Source of the DNA: Brevibacterium sp. ZH18
GTDB lineage: Bacteria; Actinomycetota; Actinomycetes; Actinomycetales; Brevibacteriaceae
NCBI RefSeq assembly: GCF_022748595.1
Contig: NZ_JALDSX010000006.1
Coordinates: forward strand, 1 to 64,000
Reading direction: 5' to 3'
Length of the DNA: 64,000 bases
A program made the translations under genes and the position numbers. The notes under the pieces were generated by a model. It worked only from the letters and a program-made list of their open reading frames with translations, did no database searches and had not been told where the DNA came from. Of the stretch, positions 10,092-20,709 are shown in pieces. Position 1 is the first letter of the stretch. Each line of letters starts with the position of its first letter.

Positions 10092-10610
10092 TCAATCTGC
10101 GAAGACGGTGTGCACATCCCCGGTCAGCGACCGACCGCTGAGAGCTGTGAGCTCGAGAACGACTGCCGAGCCGACCACTTCTGCGCCGAGCTCCTTCACG
10201 AGAGCCTGCGCAGCAGATAGGGTGCCGCCCGTGGCCAGGATGTCGTCGACGAGGAGGACGCGCTCGCCCTCTTTGAGCACATCGGGGCCTTCGATCGTTG
10301 CTGTCCCGTATTCGAGTGAGTACGACACTGCTGCTGCCGGGCGGGGGAGTTTGCCTGCTTTGCGGATCGGCAGAATGCCCACACCGGTCATCGCCGCGAT
10401 CGTTCCGGCGAAGAGGAAGCCGCGAGCCTCCAGGCCGCCGACGATATCGAACTGTCCCTCAAAGGGCGCGATGAGCGCCTCGGTGACGGCACGCAGCGCG
10501 GGACCGTCAGCAATCAGTGGTGAGATATCGCGAAAGTTCACTCCCGGCTGGGGGTAGTCGGGAATCGAAGTGATCAGGGTCTGTGCGCGTTCAAGATCGG
10601 TATTCGTCAC
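10092..10610 (-). CDS. apt: Adenine phosphoribosyltransferase
   Basis: A 172-aa cytosolic purine-salvage enzyme (adenine + PRPP to AMP). The PRPP-binding motif VLLVDDILATGGT (about residues 119-131) is intact, and the N-terminal DYPQPGVNFRDISPL and GLEARGFLFAG are characteristic of Apt. Length is normal. The GTG at 10610 lies 6 nt after a TATCGT -10 box, so the transcript is probably leaderless. Confidence 0.95.
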   Translation of the reverse strand: MTNTDLERAQTLITSIPDYPQPGVNFRDISPLIADGPALRAVTEALIAPFEGQFDIVGGLEARGFLFAGTIAAMTGVGILPIRKAGKLPRPAAAVSYSLEYGTATIEGPDVLKEGERVLLVDDILATGGTLSAAQALVKELGAEVVGSAVVLELTALSGRSLTGDVHTVFAD

Positions 10611-10616
10611 GGGTCA

Positions 10617-10622
10617 ACGATA
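10617..10622 (-). promoter_or_regulatory. -10 box of a leaderless promoter (apt)
   Basis: TATCGT on the minus strand, 6 nt before the GTG start. Confidence 0.6.
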
Positions 10623-10752
10623 CTCGGTGGGCAGGTCACCACGGCGAGTGCATCATCCACGATTGGAGTCGGACGTGTTGAGGGCTGTTCACGTGGGCAC
10701 TGCGACGATGGCGTCACCGTCTCGGGGCACGGGCTCTACCGGGGCACGGGCT

Positions 10753-11109
10753 CTACCGGGACACTGCGTCAGCCGATTGCTCAGCTGTTGCCTCCAACTT
10801 TGCCCGATACCTTCTGCGCCGGAGAACCCAACCGATCGTCCCGCCGATCAATGCGCCGACGAATATTGAGACTGCGGTGCCATCAGAATTGGAAAAATCG
10901 ACGTGCCACGACCACATCAGCAGAGGATGCCCAAAAGTTGCATCGAATGCGATGAGACCAGAGATCGCCACGATGATCAGAACATCGAGAACGAGGCCCA
11001 GCACTGAAGTCTCCTTGCGGGCGACGTCAGACTGCCAATAGAGATCGACCCCGCGTTTGCGGGCATAGCGCCTCGCCACCGCGCCGGGAAGCACTACCAC
11101 CAGTGCCAC
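10753..11109 (-). CDS. Small hypothetical membrane protein
   Basis: A 118-aa protein with an N-terminal hydrophobic stretch, a central helix (VLGLVLDVLIIVAISGLIAF) and a Gly-rich third helix (AVSIFVGALIGGTIGWVL), then a basic and charged tail. Start is GTG with GGAGG about 10 nt upstream. I do not recognise the family. It stands between apt and the ABC exporter on the same strand. Confidence 0.55.
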   Translation of the reverse strand: MALVVVLPGAVARRYARKRGVDLYWQSDVARKETSVLGLVLDVLIIVAISGLIAFDATFGHPLLMWSWHVDFSNSDGTAVSIFVGALIGGTIGWVLRRRRYRAKLEATAEQSADAVSR

Positions 11110-11226
11110 GGCAATTGCGGTCCTCCCTACGGGCTACAGCGGCGCTCAAATGGCAACTTGTGTTGTCCCGGGACTAGGGAGATCGAACTCTTGAAGTCAA
11201 GACTGAGGCCCGCGACCGCAGCCGTC

Positions 11227-13077
11227 CTACGCCAGCGAGTCCCGCCACGCCTTGTGGAGTTGGGCGAACTTGCCTGCCCCAGAGATCAGCTCATCCGGTG
11301 TGCCGTCCTCGATGATGCGCCCGGCATCCATGACGAGGACACGGTCGGCGATCTCCACAGTCGACAGCCGGTGGGCAATGATGATCGCGGTCCGGCCTTC
11401 GAGGACTGTCGCCAGCGCCTTCTGCACCAGCCGTTCGGAGGGAATGTCGAGGTGGGCGGTCGCCTCGTCGAGGACGACGATGTCCGGGTTCGCCAAGAAC
11501 ACGCGGGCGAAGGACACGAGCTGGCGCTGTCCCGAACTCAGTCGACCGCCGCGCTTCTTGACATCCGTCTCGTAGCCGTCGGGCAGATTGCGGATATAGG
11601 GATCCAGGCCGACGGCCGTGGCCGCGGCGAGTACCTCGTCATCACCGGCATCGGGATTGCCGATCCTGATGTTGTCCGCAATCGTGCCCGCGAACAGGAA
11701 CGACTCCTGGGTGACCATGACCACGCTCTGACGCAGCTGAGCATCGTCAAGATCACGCAGATCCACCTCGTCGATGGTGATCCGACCTTCGCTGGGATCG
11801 TAGAACCGCGTGACCAGCTTGACCAGGGTCGACTTGCCCGCCCCGGTGGCGCCGACGAGCGCCACGATCTCTCCTGCGGGGATGCGCAGGTCGAACCGGG
11901 GGAGGACATCGGGGCCGTCGCCGTAGGAGAAGCGGACATGGTTGAGGTCGATCGAGCGCCCGCTGGGTGCTTGAGCCGATCCCTCCGCCGAGGCGTGCGC
12001 TGACTGGCCGGAGGCATGCGCGGGCAGGGTCTTCGGTGCGTCCGGGGGAACCACCTCGGGGTCGGTGTCGAGGACTGCCGCGATCTTCTCCAGCGCCGCC
12101 GAGGCGGACTGATAGAGGTTGAACGCCTGCACGAGTTCGTCGAGCGGGCCGTAGAACCGGCGCAGATAGAGGATGAACGCAGCCAGGACGCCGATCTGCG
12201 TCCAGCCCTCGATGACGAGCCAGGCGCCGACGACGATGATCACGGTCTGCGTGACGTTGCCGACCAGCCGGGTCCAGCCGGCGAAGCGCGCGACTCCGCG
12301 CAGCGCGTCGGTATTCGCGTCCCGGTACTGGGTGTCCTCGGTGCGCAGAGTGTTCCGTCGGTCGGGCTGCCTGCGGTAGGCCTGGACGGCGCGAATGCCG
12401 CCCATGGTCTCGACGAAGTGGACGATGACTTTCGCGATCGAGGTCCGCGTGCGCCGGTAGGCATTGCGCTGGGAGGTGTGCGCGGCCTTCGTAATGAAGA
12501 ACAGAGGAATGAACCCGGCGAAGACGATGAGCGCCAGTGGCACGTCGAGGACGACGAGGGTCACGGCGATGAAGACCATCTGCAGCAGCGCCAGCGCCGT
12601 GTCGAAGAGCGAATACGACAGGAACTGCTGGACCGACTCCATGTCCGAGGTCTGCCGCGACACCAGCCGACCGGATGTCGACTTCTCGTGATAGCTGAGG
12701 TCGAGCCATTGGATGTGGGTGAATACTCGGGCCCGCAGCGCATAGATGATCTTCTGCGCCGTGATGCCCACGAGCCTCGTCGAGGTGAAGGCGAACACCG
12801 CCGATGCCACCGCTGATGCGATGAACAGCACCACCGCCCGCAGCAGCGGCCCGGTGTCGCCGGCGACCGCGCGTGGGACCCCGTTGTCGAGGGCATCGGC
12901 AATGAAGATCGGGCCGATGACCAGCGCGGCCGCGGTGAGGATGACGATGACGAGCAGGAAGATCGACATGGCCATGTGCGGCCTGACTAAGGAGAACAGG
13001 AGCGATCGAGCTTTTTTGGCGATGTCGTCGGGCAGCTGTTCGACCTCGTCGTCGCGATCGAGACGTGGGATGCTCAT
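11227..13077 (-). CDS. ABC exporter half-transporter, partner B
   Basis: A 616-aa half-transporter: six-helix ABC_membrane domain (about 40-330) fused to an ATPase domain (about 370-610). Walker A is GATGAGKST, Walker B is IVVLDEATAH with the catalytic Glu present, and the H-loop AHRLS is intact. The signature is LSSGQRQ rather than the canonical LSGGQ. An Ala/Ser-rich linker (about 352-372) joins the halves. It overlaps the upstream half-transporter by four bases (ATGA) and surely forms a heterodimer with it. Lipid, peptide or drug export are all possible. Confidence 0.92.
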   Translation of the reverse strand: MSIPRLDRDDEVEQLPDDIAKKARSLLFSLVRPHMAMSIFLLVIVILTAAALVIGPIFIADALDNGVPRAVAGDTGPLLRAVVLFIASAVASAVFAFTSTRLVGITAQKIIYALRARVFTHIQWLDLSYHEKSTSGRLVSRQTSDMESVQQFLSYSLFDTALALLQMVFIAVTLVVLDVPLALIVFAGFIPLFFITKAAHTSQRNAYRRTRTSIAKVIVHFVETMGGIRAVQAYRRQPDRRNTLRTEDTQYRDANTDALRGVARFAGWTRLVGNVTQTVIIVVGAWLVIEGWTQIGVLAAFILYLRRFYGPLDELVQAFNLYQSASAALEKIAAVLDTDPEVVPPDAPKTLPAHASGQSAHASAEGSAQAPSGRSIDLNHVRFSYGDGPDVLPRFDLRIPAGEIVALVGATGAGKSTLVKLVTRFYDPSEGRITIDEVDLRDLDDAQLRQSVVMVTQESFLFAGTIADNIRIGNPDAGDDEVLAAATAVGLDPYIRNLPDGYETDVKKRGGRLSSGQRQLVSFARVFLANPDIVVLDEATAHLDIPSERLVQKALATVLEGRTAIIIAHRLSTVEIADRVLVMDAGRIIEDGTPDELISGAGKFAQLHKAWRDSLA

Positions 13078-14855
13078 TCCTCTCCTCCTCTCGTTGTCGT
13101 TGCGCTGCCCACGGTGGCGCTCGCCCCCATGAGTTCGCGGTAGAGCGCCGAGGTCTCAAGCAGCTCGTCATGCGTGCCGCGGGCTGCGATGCGGCCCTCA
13201 TCGAGGACGGCGACGACATCAGCCAGTGCCGCAGTCGACGGTCGGTGGGCGATGATCAGGGTCGTCGAATCCGGCAGGATCTCCCGCAGCGCCCGCTGCA
13301 CCCGATCCTCGGTGTCGACGTCGACTGCCGAGAGCGGATCATCGAGGACGAGGATGCGGGGTTCGCCGATGACGGCCCGGGCCAGGGCGAGACGTTGGCG
13401 CTGCCCACCGGAGAGCGACAGCCCCTGTTCGCCCACCTCGGTGTCCAGGCCCTCAGGCAGGCGGGAGACGAAGTCCTTTGCCGCGGCGATGTCGAGAGCA
13501 GCCCAGATCGCCTCGTCGTCGACGCCGGGGGAGCCCATGCCCACGTTCTCGGCCACCGAGGCGGAGAAGAGGATCGGGTCCTCAAAGGAGACGGACACGA
13601 GGTGGCGCAGCTCGTTGACGGGCAGGTCGCGGATGTCGGTGCCGTCGATGCGCACGGTCCCGCCCGTGACGTCTTGGAGTCGGGGGACGAGCGATGCCAG
13701 AGTCGTCTTGCCAGATCCGGTCGTTCCCACGAGCGCCAGAGTCTGACCCGGTTCGATGCGCAGGTCCAGACCGCTCAGCGTCTCCTGCTCTGTGTCCGCG
13801 AAGTGGAAGGAGACGTCGTCGAAGACGAGCTCACCGCGATACCGACCGACGTCAGGGTCGTCAGCGATCCCACCACTGGCATCGGTGATGTCCTGCCGAA
13901 TGTCGATGACCTCCCAATAGCGGGCCGCCGCAGTCAGCGACATGAGCGCATCGGCGAGGAGGAATCCGAGCATCTCGATGGGCATGCGCAACACCATCGA
14001 GATCGTCACGCCGGCGACGACCGTGCCGATCGTCGTCCATCCCTGCACCACACCCCAGGTGCCGACTGCGACGATTGCCGCCTGCGCGAGAGTCGGTAGG
14101 AAGATGAGGAAGCTCCAGAACCACGAATCGAGCTTGGCTTTGCGGACCTCGAGTCCTTTGAACTTCGCCGACAGGAGGGAGAAGCGCTTCGCGGCCCAGG
14201 GGGAGCGGCCGAATGACTTGAGGATGCGGATGCCCTGGATCGACTCCTCGACCTCGGTTGTGATCTCACCGACCGTGTCCTGCGACAGCCGGGAGACCAG
14301 CCGGTAGTTCTTCTCGAAGATCGCCACGGATGCGATCGTCGGTACCGCCATCACGAGCATGATGAGCCCGAAGATCGGCTGGAGGACAGTGAGCATGATC
14401 GTGCCGACGACGATGACGATCGGAGTGACCATGAGGAAGGGGAGTCCGAACGCGAAGAAGCGCCGCAGCTGGGACAGGTCGTTGGTCGCGCGTGAGAGGA
14501 GCTGCCCCGACTCCCAGGAATCGTGGACGGCCACGGAGGTGTACTGCAGACGATCGAAGAGACGTGCGCGCCACACGATCTCCCAGTTCGACACCACAGG
14601 GGCAACGATCATCCGCCGCGCCCACATCGCGACCGCCTCGGCGATGCCGATGACGAGGACCCCGATGACCGGCCACCACAGGCCCGGCAGGTCGCGGTGG
14701 GCAATCGGTCCGTCGATGATGTAGCCGGTGATCAACGGCACAACGAGTTGGATCCCGTTGGCCATGAGAGTGAGGACGAGTACAAGGATGTACACGCCGA
14801 TACGGGAGCGGAGATCGGGCCAGAATCGAAGAAGGGGACGCACGAATATCAACAT
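13074..14855 (-). CDS. ABC exporter half-transporter, partner A (degenerate catalytic site)
   Basis: A 593-aa half-transporter with six membrane helices, then an ATPase domain with Walker A GTTGSGKTT and canonical signature LSGGQRQ. Walker B reads ILVLDDP: the catalytic Glu is replaced by Asp. Partner B has the non-canonical signature, so both changes fall in the same composite ATP site, the hallmark of heterodimeric exporters with one degenerate site. The start at 14855 (MLIFVRPLLRF) is chosen from family length; no clear Shine-Dalgarno is visible. A GTG at 14945 would add 30 residues. Confidence 0.9.
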   Translation of the reverse strand: MLIFVRPLLRFWPDLRSRIGVYILVLVLTLMANGIQLVVPLITGYIIDGPIAHRDLPGLWWPVIGVLVIGIAEAVAMWARRMIVAPVVSNWEIVWRARLFDRLQYTSVAVHDSWESGQLLSRATNDLSQLRRFFAFGLPFLMVTPIVIVVGTIMLTVLQPIFGLIMLVMAVPTIASVAIFEKNYRLVSRLSQDTVGEITTEVEESIQGIRILKSFGRSPWAAKRFSLLSAKFKGLEVRKAKLDSWFWSFLIFLPTLAQAAIVAVGTWGVVQGWTTIGTVVAGVTISMVLRMPIEMLGFLLADALMSLTAAARYWEVIDIRQDITDASGGIADDPDVGRYRGELVFDDVSFHFADTEQETLSGLDLRIEPGQTLALVGTTGSGKTTLASLVPRLQDVTGGTVRIDGTDIRDLPVNELRHLVSVSFEDPILFSASVAENVGMGSPGVDDEAIWAALDIAAAKDFVSRLPEGLDTEVGEQGLSLSGGQRQRLALARAVIGEPRILVLDDPLSAVDVDTEDRVQRALREILPDSTTLIIAHRPSTAALADVVAVLDEGRIAARGTHDELLETSALYRELMGASATVGSATTTRGGEE

Positions 14856-15055
14856 TAGTCGTGTGGTGTGAGCTATTCCACGGTTACGGCAAACCAGCTT
14901 CCCTTTTCTCTGACTGCTGAAAATGACAGGCACCGCTGTATGCACAGGAGCACAGTCGACAACTCGTCATGTCGGCTGCCGCACAGAGGTCTCACCGCTG
15001 GTCCCAGCCAGCGAACCACCCAAGTCCCAAACTTCGAGACGATCTATTGCACCGT

Positions 15056-15085
15056 TTGACACCCCTGTGACGCGAGGTGAACTAT
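15056..15085 (+). promoter_or_regulatory. Promoter of the ilvBNC leader
   Basis: A -35 TTGACA at 15056-15061, an 18-bp spacer and a -10 AACTAT at 15080-15085. The leader-peptide ATG follows 6 nt later, so the leader peptide itself is probably leaderless. Confidence 0.65.
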
Positions 15086-15091
15086 TGAGGC

Positions 15092-15142
15092 ATGACTCAC
15101 CTTCTTGTCGTCGTTATTACCCAGCGCGCGGATCTTCCGTAG
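15092..15142 (+). CDS. ilv leader peptide
   Basis: A 16-codon reading frame, MTHLLVVVITQRADLP, ending in TAG. It carries Leu-Leu-Val-Val-Val-Ile in a row, the three amino acids whose supply this operon serves. Such peptides sense charged tRNA(Leu/Val/Ile) by ribosome stalling. The layout resembles the short Val-rich leader reported upstream of ilvB in Corynebacterium glutamicum (from memory). It has no role beyond regulation. Confidence 0.88.
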   Translation: MTHLLVVVITQRADLP

Positions 15143-15196
15143 CCTGTCAACACGACATGTTCCGCGCGCCCCTACCGAAACCGGAGGGGCTTTTTT
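15124..15196 (+). promoter_or_regulatory. Transcription attenuator of ilvBNC
   Basis: The 3' part of the leader-peptide frame (GCGCGCGGA, 15124-15132) is perfectly complementary to 15161-15169. The latter overlaps the first bases of a terminator hairpin at 15168-15190 (GCCCCT...AGGGGC) followed by six Ts (15191-15196). A ribosome stalled on Leu/Val/Ile codons would leave 15124-15132 free to form the 9-bp antiterminator. A ribosome reaching the TAG would cover it and let the terminator form. Confidence 0.82.
15168..15196 (+). terminator. Rho-independent terminator of the ilv attenuator
   Basis: Stem GCCCCT/AGGGGC plus an inner CCG/CGG, with one bulged A and an A-rich loop, then TTTTTT. It lies 42 nt upstream of the ilvB start, inside the leader. 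Confidence 0.85.
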
Positions 15197-15237
15197 AATG
15201 CGGAGACGAAGAAGGATCACTAGGAAGGAATTGAACG

Positions 15238-17175
15238 ATGGCAGCCACGCCCTCGGCCCAGTCAGCGGCCACCGGTACCGCGCCCAGCGCAGCTCCGGTC
15301 ACCGCGACCCCGTCCAGCATTCGACGCAATTCGACCCCTGAGGTCCTCACCGGCGCGCAGGCGATCGTTCGCAGCCTCGAGCTCCTTGAGGTCGAGACGG
15401 TCTTCGGCCTTCCCGGCGGCACCATTCTTCCGACCTACGATCCGCTGTTCGAGACCGACAAGATCCGCCATATCCTCGTTCGGCACGAGCAGGGCGCAGG
15501 CCACGCGGCCGAAGGCTACGCGGTCGCCTCGGGCAAGCTGGGCGTGTGCATCGCGACCTCCGGGCCGGGTGCCACGAACCTCATCACGGCGCTCGCCGAC
15601 GCGCATATGGACTCAGTGCCGGTGCTCGCGATCACCGGGCAGCAGAGCTCGAAGCTGCTGGGCACCGACGCCTTCCAAGAGGCTGACATCGTCGGCATGA
15701 CGATGCCGGTGACCAAGCACAGCTTCCTCGTGACCAAGCCCGAGGACATCCCGGAGGCGATCCTCAACGCTCATCACATTGCGACGACAGGGCGTCCCGG
15801 ACCGGTGCTCGTCGACGTCACGAAGGACGCGCAGACGGGTACGGCTCCGTTCGTGTGGCCCGAGGAGCCTCAGCTGCTGGGCTACCGCCCCATCCTCAAG
15901 CCCCATGCCAAACAGATCCGTGAGGCGGCTCGACTCATCTCCGAGGCGCAGCGCCCGGTGTTCTACATCGGCGGCGGTGTCATCCGCTCGCAGGCGGAGA
16001 AGGAACTGCTCAAACTCGCCGAGGCGACCAACATTCCCGTGGCCACGACCCTGATGGCGCGGGGTGCGTTCCCCGACTCGAATCCGCTGCACCTCGGGAT
16101 GCCGGGAATGCACGGCAGTGTGCCCGCGGTGACCGCATTCCAGAAGTCCGACCTCCTCATCGCGATCGGTGCCCGCTTCGACGATCGGGTGACGGGCAAC
16201 CTCGATTCGTTCGCCCCGAACGCGCAGGTCATCCACGCCGACATCGACCCGGCGGAGATCGGGAAGAACCGTGAGGTCGAGGTCGCCATCGTCGGCGACG
16301 CCCGAGAAGTCCTCGCCGAGATGCTCACCGAGTTGCGCAACAAGTTCCCCAAGGCTCTCGAGCGTCAGCGCGAACCCTGGTGGCGCTACCTCAACCGGTT
16401 GAAGACGACGTATCCGCTGGGCTACGACAAACATGGCGAGCTCTGCGATCCGCAGTACGTGATCTCCCGCATCTCAGCGTTGACCGGCCCCGAGGCGGTT
16501 TACGCCTCTGGTGTGGGACAGCACCAGATGTGGGCCGCGCAGTTCCTCGAGTTCGAACGCCCCAAGTCGTGGCTGAACTCGGGCGGACTGGGCACCATGG
16601 GCTATTCGGTGCCTGCGGCCATGGGCGCAAAGGTCGCCGAGCCCGACCGTGTGGTCTGGGCGATCGACGGTGACGGCTGCTTCCAGATGACCAATCAGGA
16701 GCTCGCCACGTGCGCGCTCAACGACATTCCGATCAAGGTCGCGATCATCAACAACTCGTCCTTGGGCATGGTCCGCCAGTGGCAGACCCTGTTCTACGAC
16801 GGCCGGTACTCCAACACCGACCTCAACACGGGACACGAGACGATCCGGATCCCGGACTTCGTCAAGCTCGCTGAGGCGTACGGCTGCCTCGCACTGCGGG
16901 TAGACAGCAATGAAGACGTCGATGCGGCGATCAAGACCGCGCTCGAGACCAATGACCGCCCTGTTGTCCTCGACTTCACGGTCCCGCCTGACGCGATGGT
17001 GTGGCCGATGGTCGCCGCCGGCGTCTCCAACGACGAGATCGAATACGCCCGAGGCATCCGCCCGGAGTTCGACGGTGAGGGCGATGAGCAGGCCGAAGGC
17101 CGGATCGCCGAAGCAGGAACGGAAGAAGACGGCACGGTTCGCTCCGTGGCTCAGATCGAAGGAGGCCTGGAATGA
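15238..17175 (+). CDS. ilvB: Acetolactate synthase, large (catalytic) subunit
   Basis: A 645-aa ThDP/FAD enzyme condensing pyruvate with pyruvate or 2-oxobutyrate, the first common step of Val/Leu/Ile synthesis. N-terminal [13 protein letters not shown] and [14 protein letters not shown] hold the catalytic Glu. The middle FAD-binding domain follows, then the ThDP motif starting [15 protein letters not shown] and ending INNSSLGM. There is an Ala/Ser/Pro-rich leader of about 35 residues and an acidic C-terminal extension. The ribosome site is AGGAAGG. The stop overlaps the start of ilvN by four bases. Confidence 0.97.
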   Translation: MAATPSAQSAATGTAPSAAPVTATPSSIRRNSTPEVLTGAQAIVRSLELLEVETVFGLPGGTILPTYDPLFETDKIRHILVRHEQGAGHAAEGYAVASGKLGVCIATSGPGATNLITALADAHMDSVPVLAITGQQSSKLLGTDAFQEADIVGMTMPVTKHSFLVTKPEDIPEAILNAHHIATTGRPGPVLVDVTKDAQTGTAPFVWPEEPQLLGYRPILKPHAKQIREAARLISEAQRPVFYIGGGVIRSQAEKELLKLAEATNIPVATTLMARGAFPDSNPLHLGMPGMHGSVPAVTAFQKSDLLIAIGARFDDRVTGNLDSFAPNAQVIHADIDPAEIGKNREVEVAIVGDAREVLAEMLTELRNKFPKALERQREPWWRYLNRLKTTYPLGYDKHGELCDPQYVISRISALTGPEAVYASGVGQHQMWAAQFLEFERPKSWLNSGGLGTMGYSVPAAMGAKVAEPDRVVWAIDGDGCFQMTNQELATCALNDIPIKVAIINNSSLGMVRQWQTLFYDGRYSNTDLNTGHETIRIPDFVKLAEAYGCLALRVDSNEDVDAAIKTALETNDRPVVLDFTVPPDAMVWPMVAAGVSNDEIEYARGIRPEFDGEGDEQAEGRIAEAGTEEDGTVRSVAQIEGGLE

Positions 17176-17684
17176 ACAGCCGGCACACACTCTCAGTCCT
17201 GGTCGAGAACAAGCCGGGCGTGCTGACCCGCTTCACCGGCCTCATCGCCCGCCGTGGCTTCAACATCCACAGCCTCGCCGTCGGTGTGACCGAGCATGAT
17301 GAGCTGTCGCGCATCACGGTCGTCGTCGACGTCGAGGACGTGCCGCTCGAGCAGGTGACCAAGCAGTTGAACAAGCTCGTCAACGTCATCAAGATCGTCG
17401 AGCTCGAGCCTGCTTCCTCGGTGCGCCGGGCTCACATCATCTACAAGGTCAAGGCCAACGCTGCGACCCGGCCGCAGGTCGCAGCCGCGGTGGAGATGTT
17501 CCGCGGCAAGATCGTTGACGTCTCACCCGACTCTGTCTGCATCGAAGTGACCGGTGAGCTGGGCAAGGTCGAGGCTCTGCGGGACGTGCTCGAGCCTTTC
17601 GGGATCAAGGAAATCGTCCAGTCGGGAACCGTGGCCATCGGCCGCGGCTCGAAGTCGATCACCGACAGGGCCCTGCGGAGCTGA
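17172..17684 (+). CDS. ilvN: Acetolactate synthase, small (regulatory) subunit
   Basis: A 170-aa regulatory subunit. The N-terminal ACT domain ([19 protein letters not shown], residues 4-22) is expected to bind the feedback inhibitor valine, and the C-terminal ALS_ss_C domain (from about 85) contacts IlvB. ATGA overlap with ilvB indicates coupled translation and a fixed ratio of the two subunits. Confidence 0.96.
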   Translation: MNSRHTLSVLVENKPGVLTRFTGLIARRGFNIHSLAVGVTEHDELSRITVVVDVEDVPLEQVTKQLNKLVNVIKIVELEPASSVRRAHIIYKVKANAATRPQVAAAVEMFRGKIVDVSPDSVCIEVTGELGKVEALRDVLEPFGIKEIVQSGTVAIGRGSKSITDRALRS

Positions 17685-17710
17685 AGGGCTCTGCGGAGCT
17701 GGCGTCCTCA

Positions 17711-17729
17711 CGTTCCACTTCGTGGAACG
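17711..17729 (+). other. Hairpin between ilvN and ilvC
   Basis: An 8-bp perfect stem (CGTTCCAC/GTGGAACG) with a 3-nt loop, without a T-run. It may be a weak terminator or an mRNA-processing point that lets ilvC be expressed at a different level from ilvBN. Confidence 0.45.
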
Positions 17730-17809
17730 CCTTCCATCTCAATAAATGAACACCAGTACCGAACTGTGAAACAATGGGGGAGTACCCCACACCTTTTGAA
17801 GGAGCATGA

Positions 17810-18844
<1,035 letters not shown>

Positions 18845-18875
18845 TCAGTCTCTGATCAATCTCTGAGCAGAGAAA

Positions 18876-18911
18876 GGAGCCCCGGAAGCCAGTCGGCTTC
18901 CGGGGCTCCTT
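18876..18911. terminator. Terminator after ilvC
   Basis: A 15-bp perfect stem (GGAGCCCCGGAAGCC at 18876-18890, complement at 18895-18909) with a 4-nt AGTC loop and a short T pair. It also sits downstream of the converging ABC ATPase gene. Confidence 0.85.
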
Positions 18912-18957
18912 CGTGTAGGTGCGGCCGTGAGGCGGTCTCAGGTGGTGCGCTTGAGCC

Positions 18958-20706
18958 TCATGCGGCGAGTCTGGCGGCGCGGCGTGCTGCCTGGATCTCC
19001 GGGTCGGGCACTGGTGCAGAGTCGATGAGCTCCCGCGTGTAGGCCTGGCTAGGATGCGCGAGCACCTGAGAACTTGGTCCCTGCTCGACGATCGCCCCGT
19101 GCTGCAGAACGACGACGGTCGAGGCGAGCTGCTCGATGACTGCGAGATCGTGGCTGATGAACAGGCACGCGAACTCGTGGACCTCATGGAGCTCGGCCAA
19201 GAGACGGAGAACTCCCCGCTGAACGGAGACGTCCAGGGCTGACGTGGGCTCATCGGCGATGAGCAGCTTCGGGTCCAGCGCAAGAGCTCGGGCGATCGCG
19301 ACGCGCTGACGCTGTCCGCCCGAGAGCTCATGCGGATACCGCTGTGCGAAGTTCTCAGGCAGGCGCACATCGCCGAGGAGCGCCTTTACCCGAGCTTCGA
19401 TGTCGCGACGTCCGCGATCGGTGTGCACGCGCATCGGCTCGGCGATCTGTGCACCGACTGACCGGCGCGGGTTGAGCGATCCGCGCGGGTCCTGGAACAC
19501 GACGCCGATCTCCGAGCGCAGTCTCCGCTGCGCTCGCGTCGGGCGTGTGCTCACGAGACCACCGTCGACGAATGCCTGGCCGGATGTCAGTCGCTGGCCT
19601 CCGGTGAGGACGTTGGCGATCGTCGACTTGCCCGAACCGGATTCGCCGACCAGACCTGTGATCGACCCGGCAGGGATGGCGAGATCGACCGAATCCATCG
19701 CAGTGACCTGCCGTCCCGAGCTGCGATGAACGACGGTGGCGGCCCTGAGTTCTGCGGCCAGAGCGGCGGGCACGGCAGCAGGTGACGATGAAGCTCCCGC
19801 CGAGCCATTCGACTGCTGCTCAGTCGAGCGCGGACGATCGGCCACCTCGGCGGATGAGGCCTCGACGACCGCATTCAGCCGGGGGACCGCGTCGAGGAGC
19901 TCACGCGTGTACTCGGACTTCGGATGATGGAAGATGTCGCGGACCGTGCCGGTCTCGACGATGCGTCCTGACTTCATCACCGCCACCCGGTCCGCGATAT
20001 CGGCGACCACGCCCATGTCATGGGTGATGAGGAGCACCGCCTGTCCCTCATCGGTGGCCTGCTGTCGGAGCAGATCGAGGATCCCCGTCTGAACGGTGAC
20101 GTCGAGAGCCGTCGTCGGCTCGTCGGCGAAGAGCACCTCGGGGGAGTTGATGGTCGCCAGTGCGATCATCGCCCGCTGCAGCTGCCCGCCGGAGAGCTCG
20201 TGCGGGTAGGCCCGCATGATCTGGTCTGGATTGTCCAGGCCCGACTTGAGCAGCTGCCGCCGCACTTGCGAGCCGATCGAACCGTCGGCGGAGGCGCTAT
20301 GGGCACGGACCGCCTCGGCGATCTGGTGCCCGACGCGGAACATGGGATTGAACGCTCCCATCGGCTCCTGGAAGACGACGCCGATGCGTGCACCGCGAAC
20401 CCGGCGCAGTGCCTTCGCCTCGAGACCGACGAGCTCCATGCTCGGATCCGCGTCTGCTCCGGCGAGATCCTCATCTGCTCCGGCGAGATGCGCGGAACCG
20501 GTCAGGCGCACGGACCCGGTCTGACCGGCAGAGCCGGCCAGACCGAGTGCCGCCAGTGCGGTCACCGACTTGCCCGAGCCCGACTCACCGACGAGGGCGA
20601 GGATCGAACCCGGCACGAGTTCGAGGGACACGCCCTCGGTGATGATCCGGGACCCGAAGGAGACCGAGTGATCCGAGAATTCGAGTGCTGCAGCAGTGTT
20701 CGCCAT
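18958..20706 (-). CDS. Fused peptide ABC transporter ATPase (second system)
   Basis: A 582-aa protein with two nucleotide-binding domains: GESGSGKSVT, SGGQLQRAM and LFADEP, then GESGSGKSTI, SGGQRQRVA and LLIADEP. Unlike the ATPase of the first system it lacks the Cys-rich motifs after each domain. Domain 1 carries a low-complexity insert (AHLAGADEDLAGADADPS, around residue 70-85) encoded by a duplicated 21-bp unit (20453-20494), probably a recent expansion. It is the last gene of a four-gene operon: permease, permease, binding protein, ATPase. Confidence 0.9.
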   Translation of the reverse strand: MANTAAALEFSDHSVSFGSRIITEGVSLELVPGSILALVGESGSGKSVTALAALGLAGSAGQTGSVRLTGSAHLAGADEDLAGADADPSMELVGLEAKALRRVRGARIGVVFQEPMGAFNPMFRVGHQIAEAVRAHSASADGSIGSQVRRQLLKSGLDNPDQIMRAYPHELSGGQLQRAMIALATINSPEVLFADEPTTALDVTVQTGILDLLRQQATDEGQAVLLITHDMGVVADIADRVAVMKSGRIVETGTVRDIFHHPKSEYTRELLDAVPRLNAVVEASSAEVADRPRSTEQQSNGSAGASSSPAAVPAALAAELRAATVVHRSSGRQVTAMDSVDLAIPAGSITGLVGESGSGKSTIANVLTGGQRLTSGQAFVDGGLVSTRPTRAQRRLRSEIGVVFQDPRGSLNPRRSVGAQIAEPMRVHTDRGRRDIEARVKALLGDVRLPENFAQRYPHELSGGQRQRVAIARALALDPKLLIADEPTSALDVSVQRGVLRLLAELHEVHEFACLFISHDLAVIEQLASTVVVLQHGAIVEQGPSSQVLAHPSQAYTRELIDSAPVPDPEIQAARRAARLAA

Positions 20707-20709
20707 GGC

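Noticed and set aside
11753-13219. 488-codon minus-strand frame rich in Arg/His
   Set aside because: It is a shifted-frame shadow of the two ABC half-transporters, typical of GC-rich DNA.
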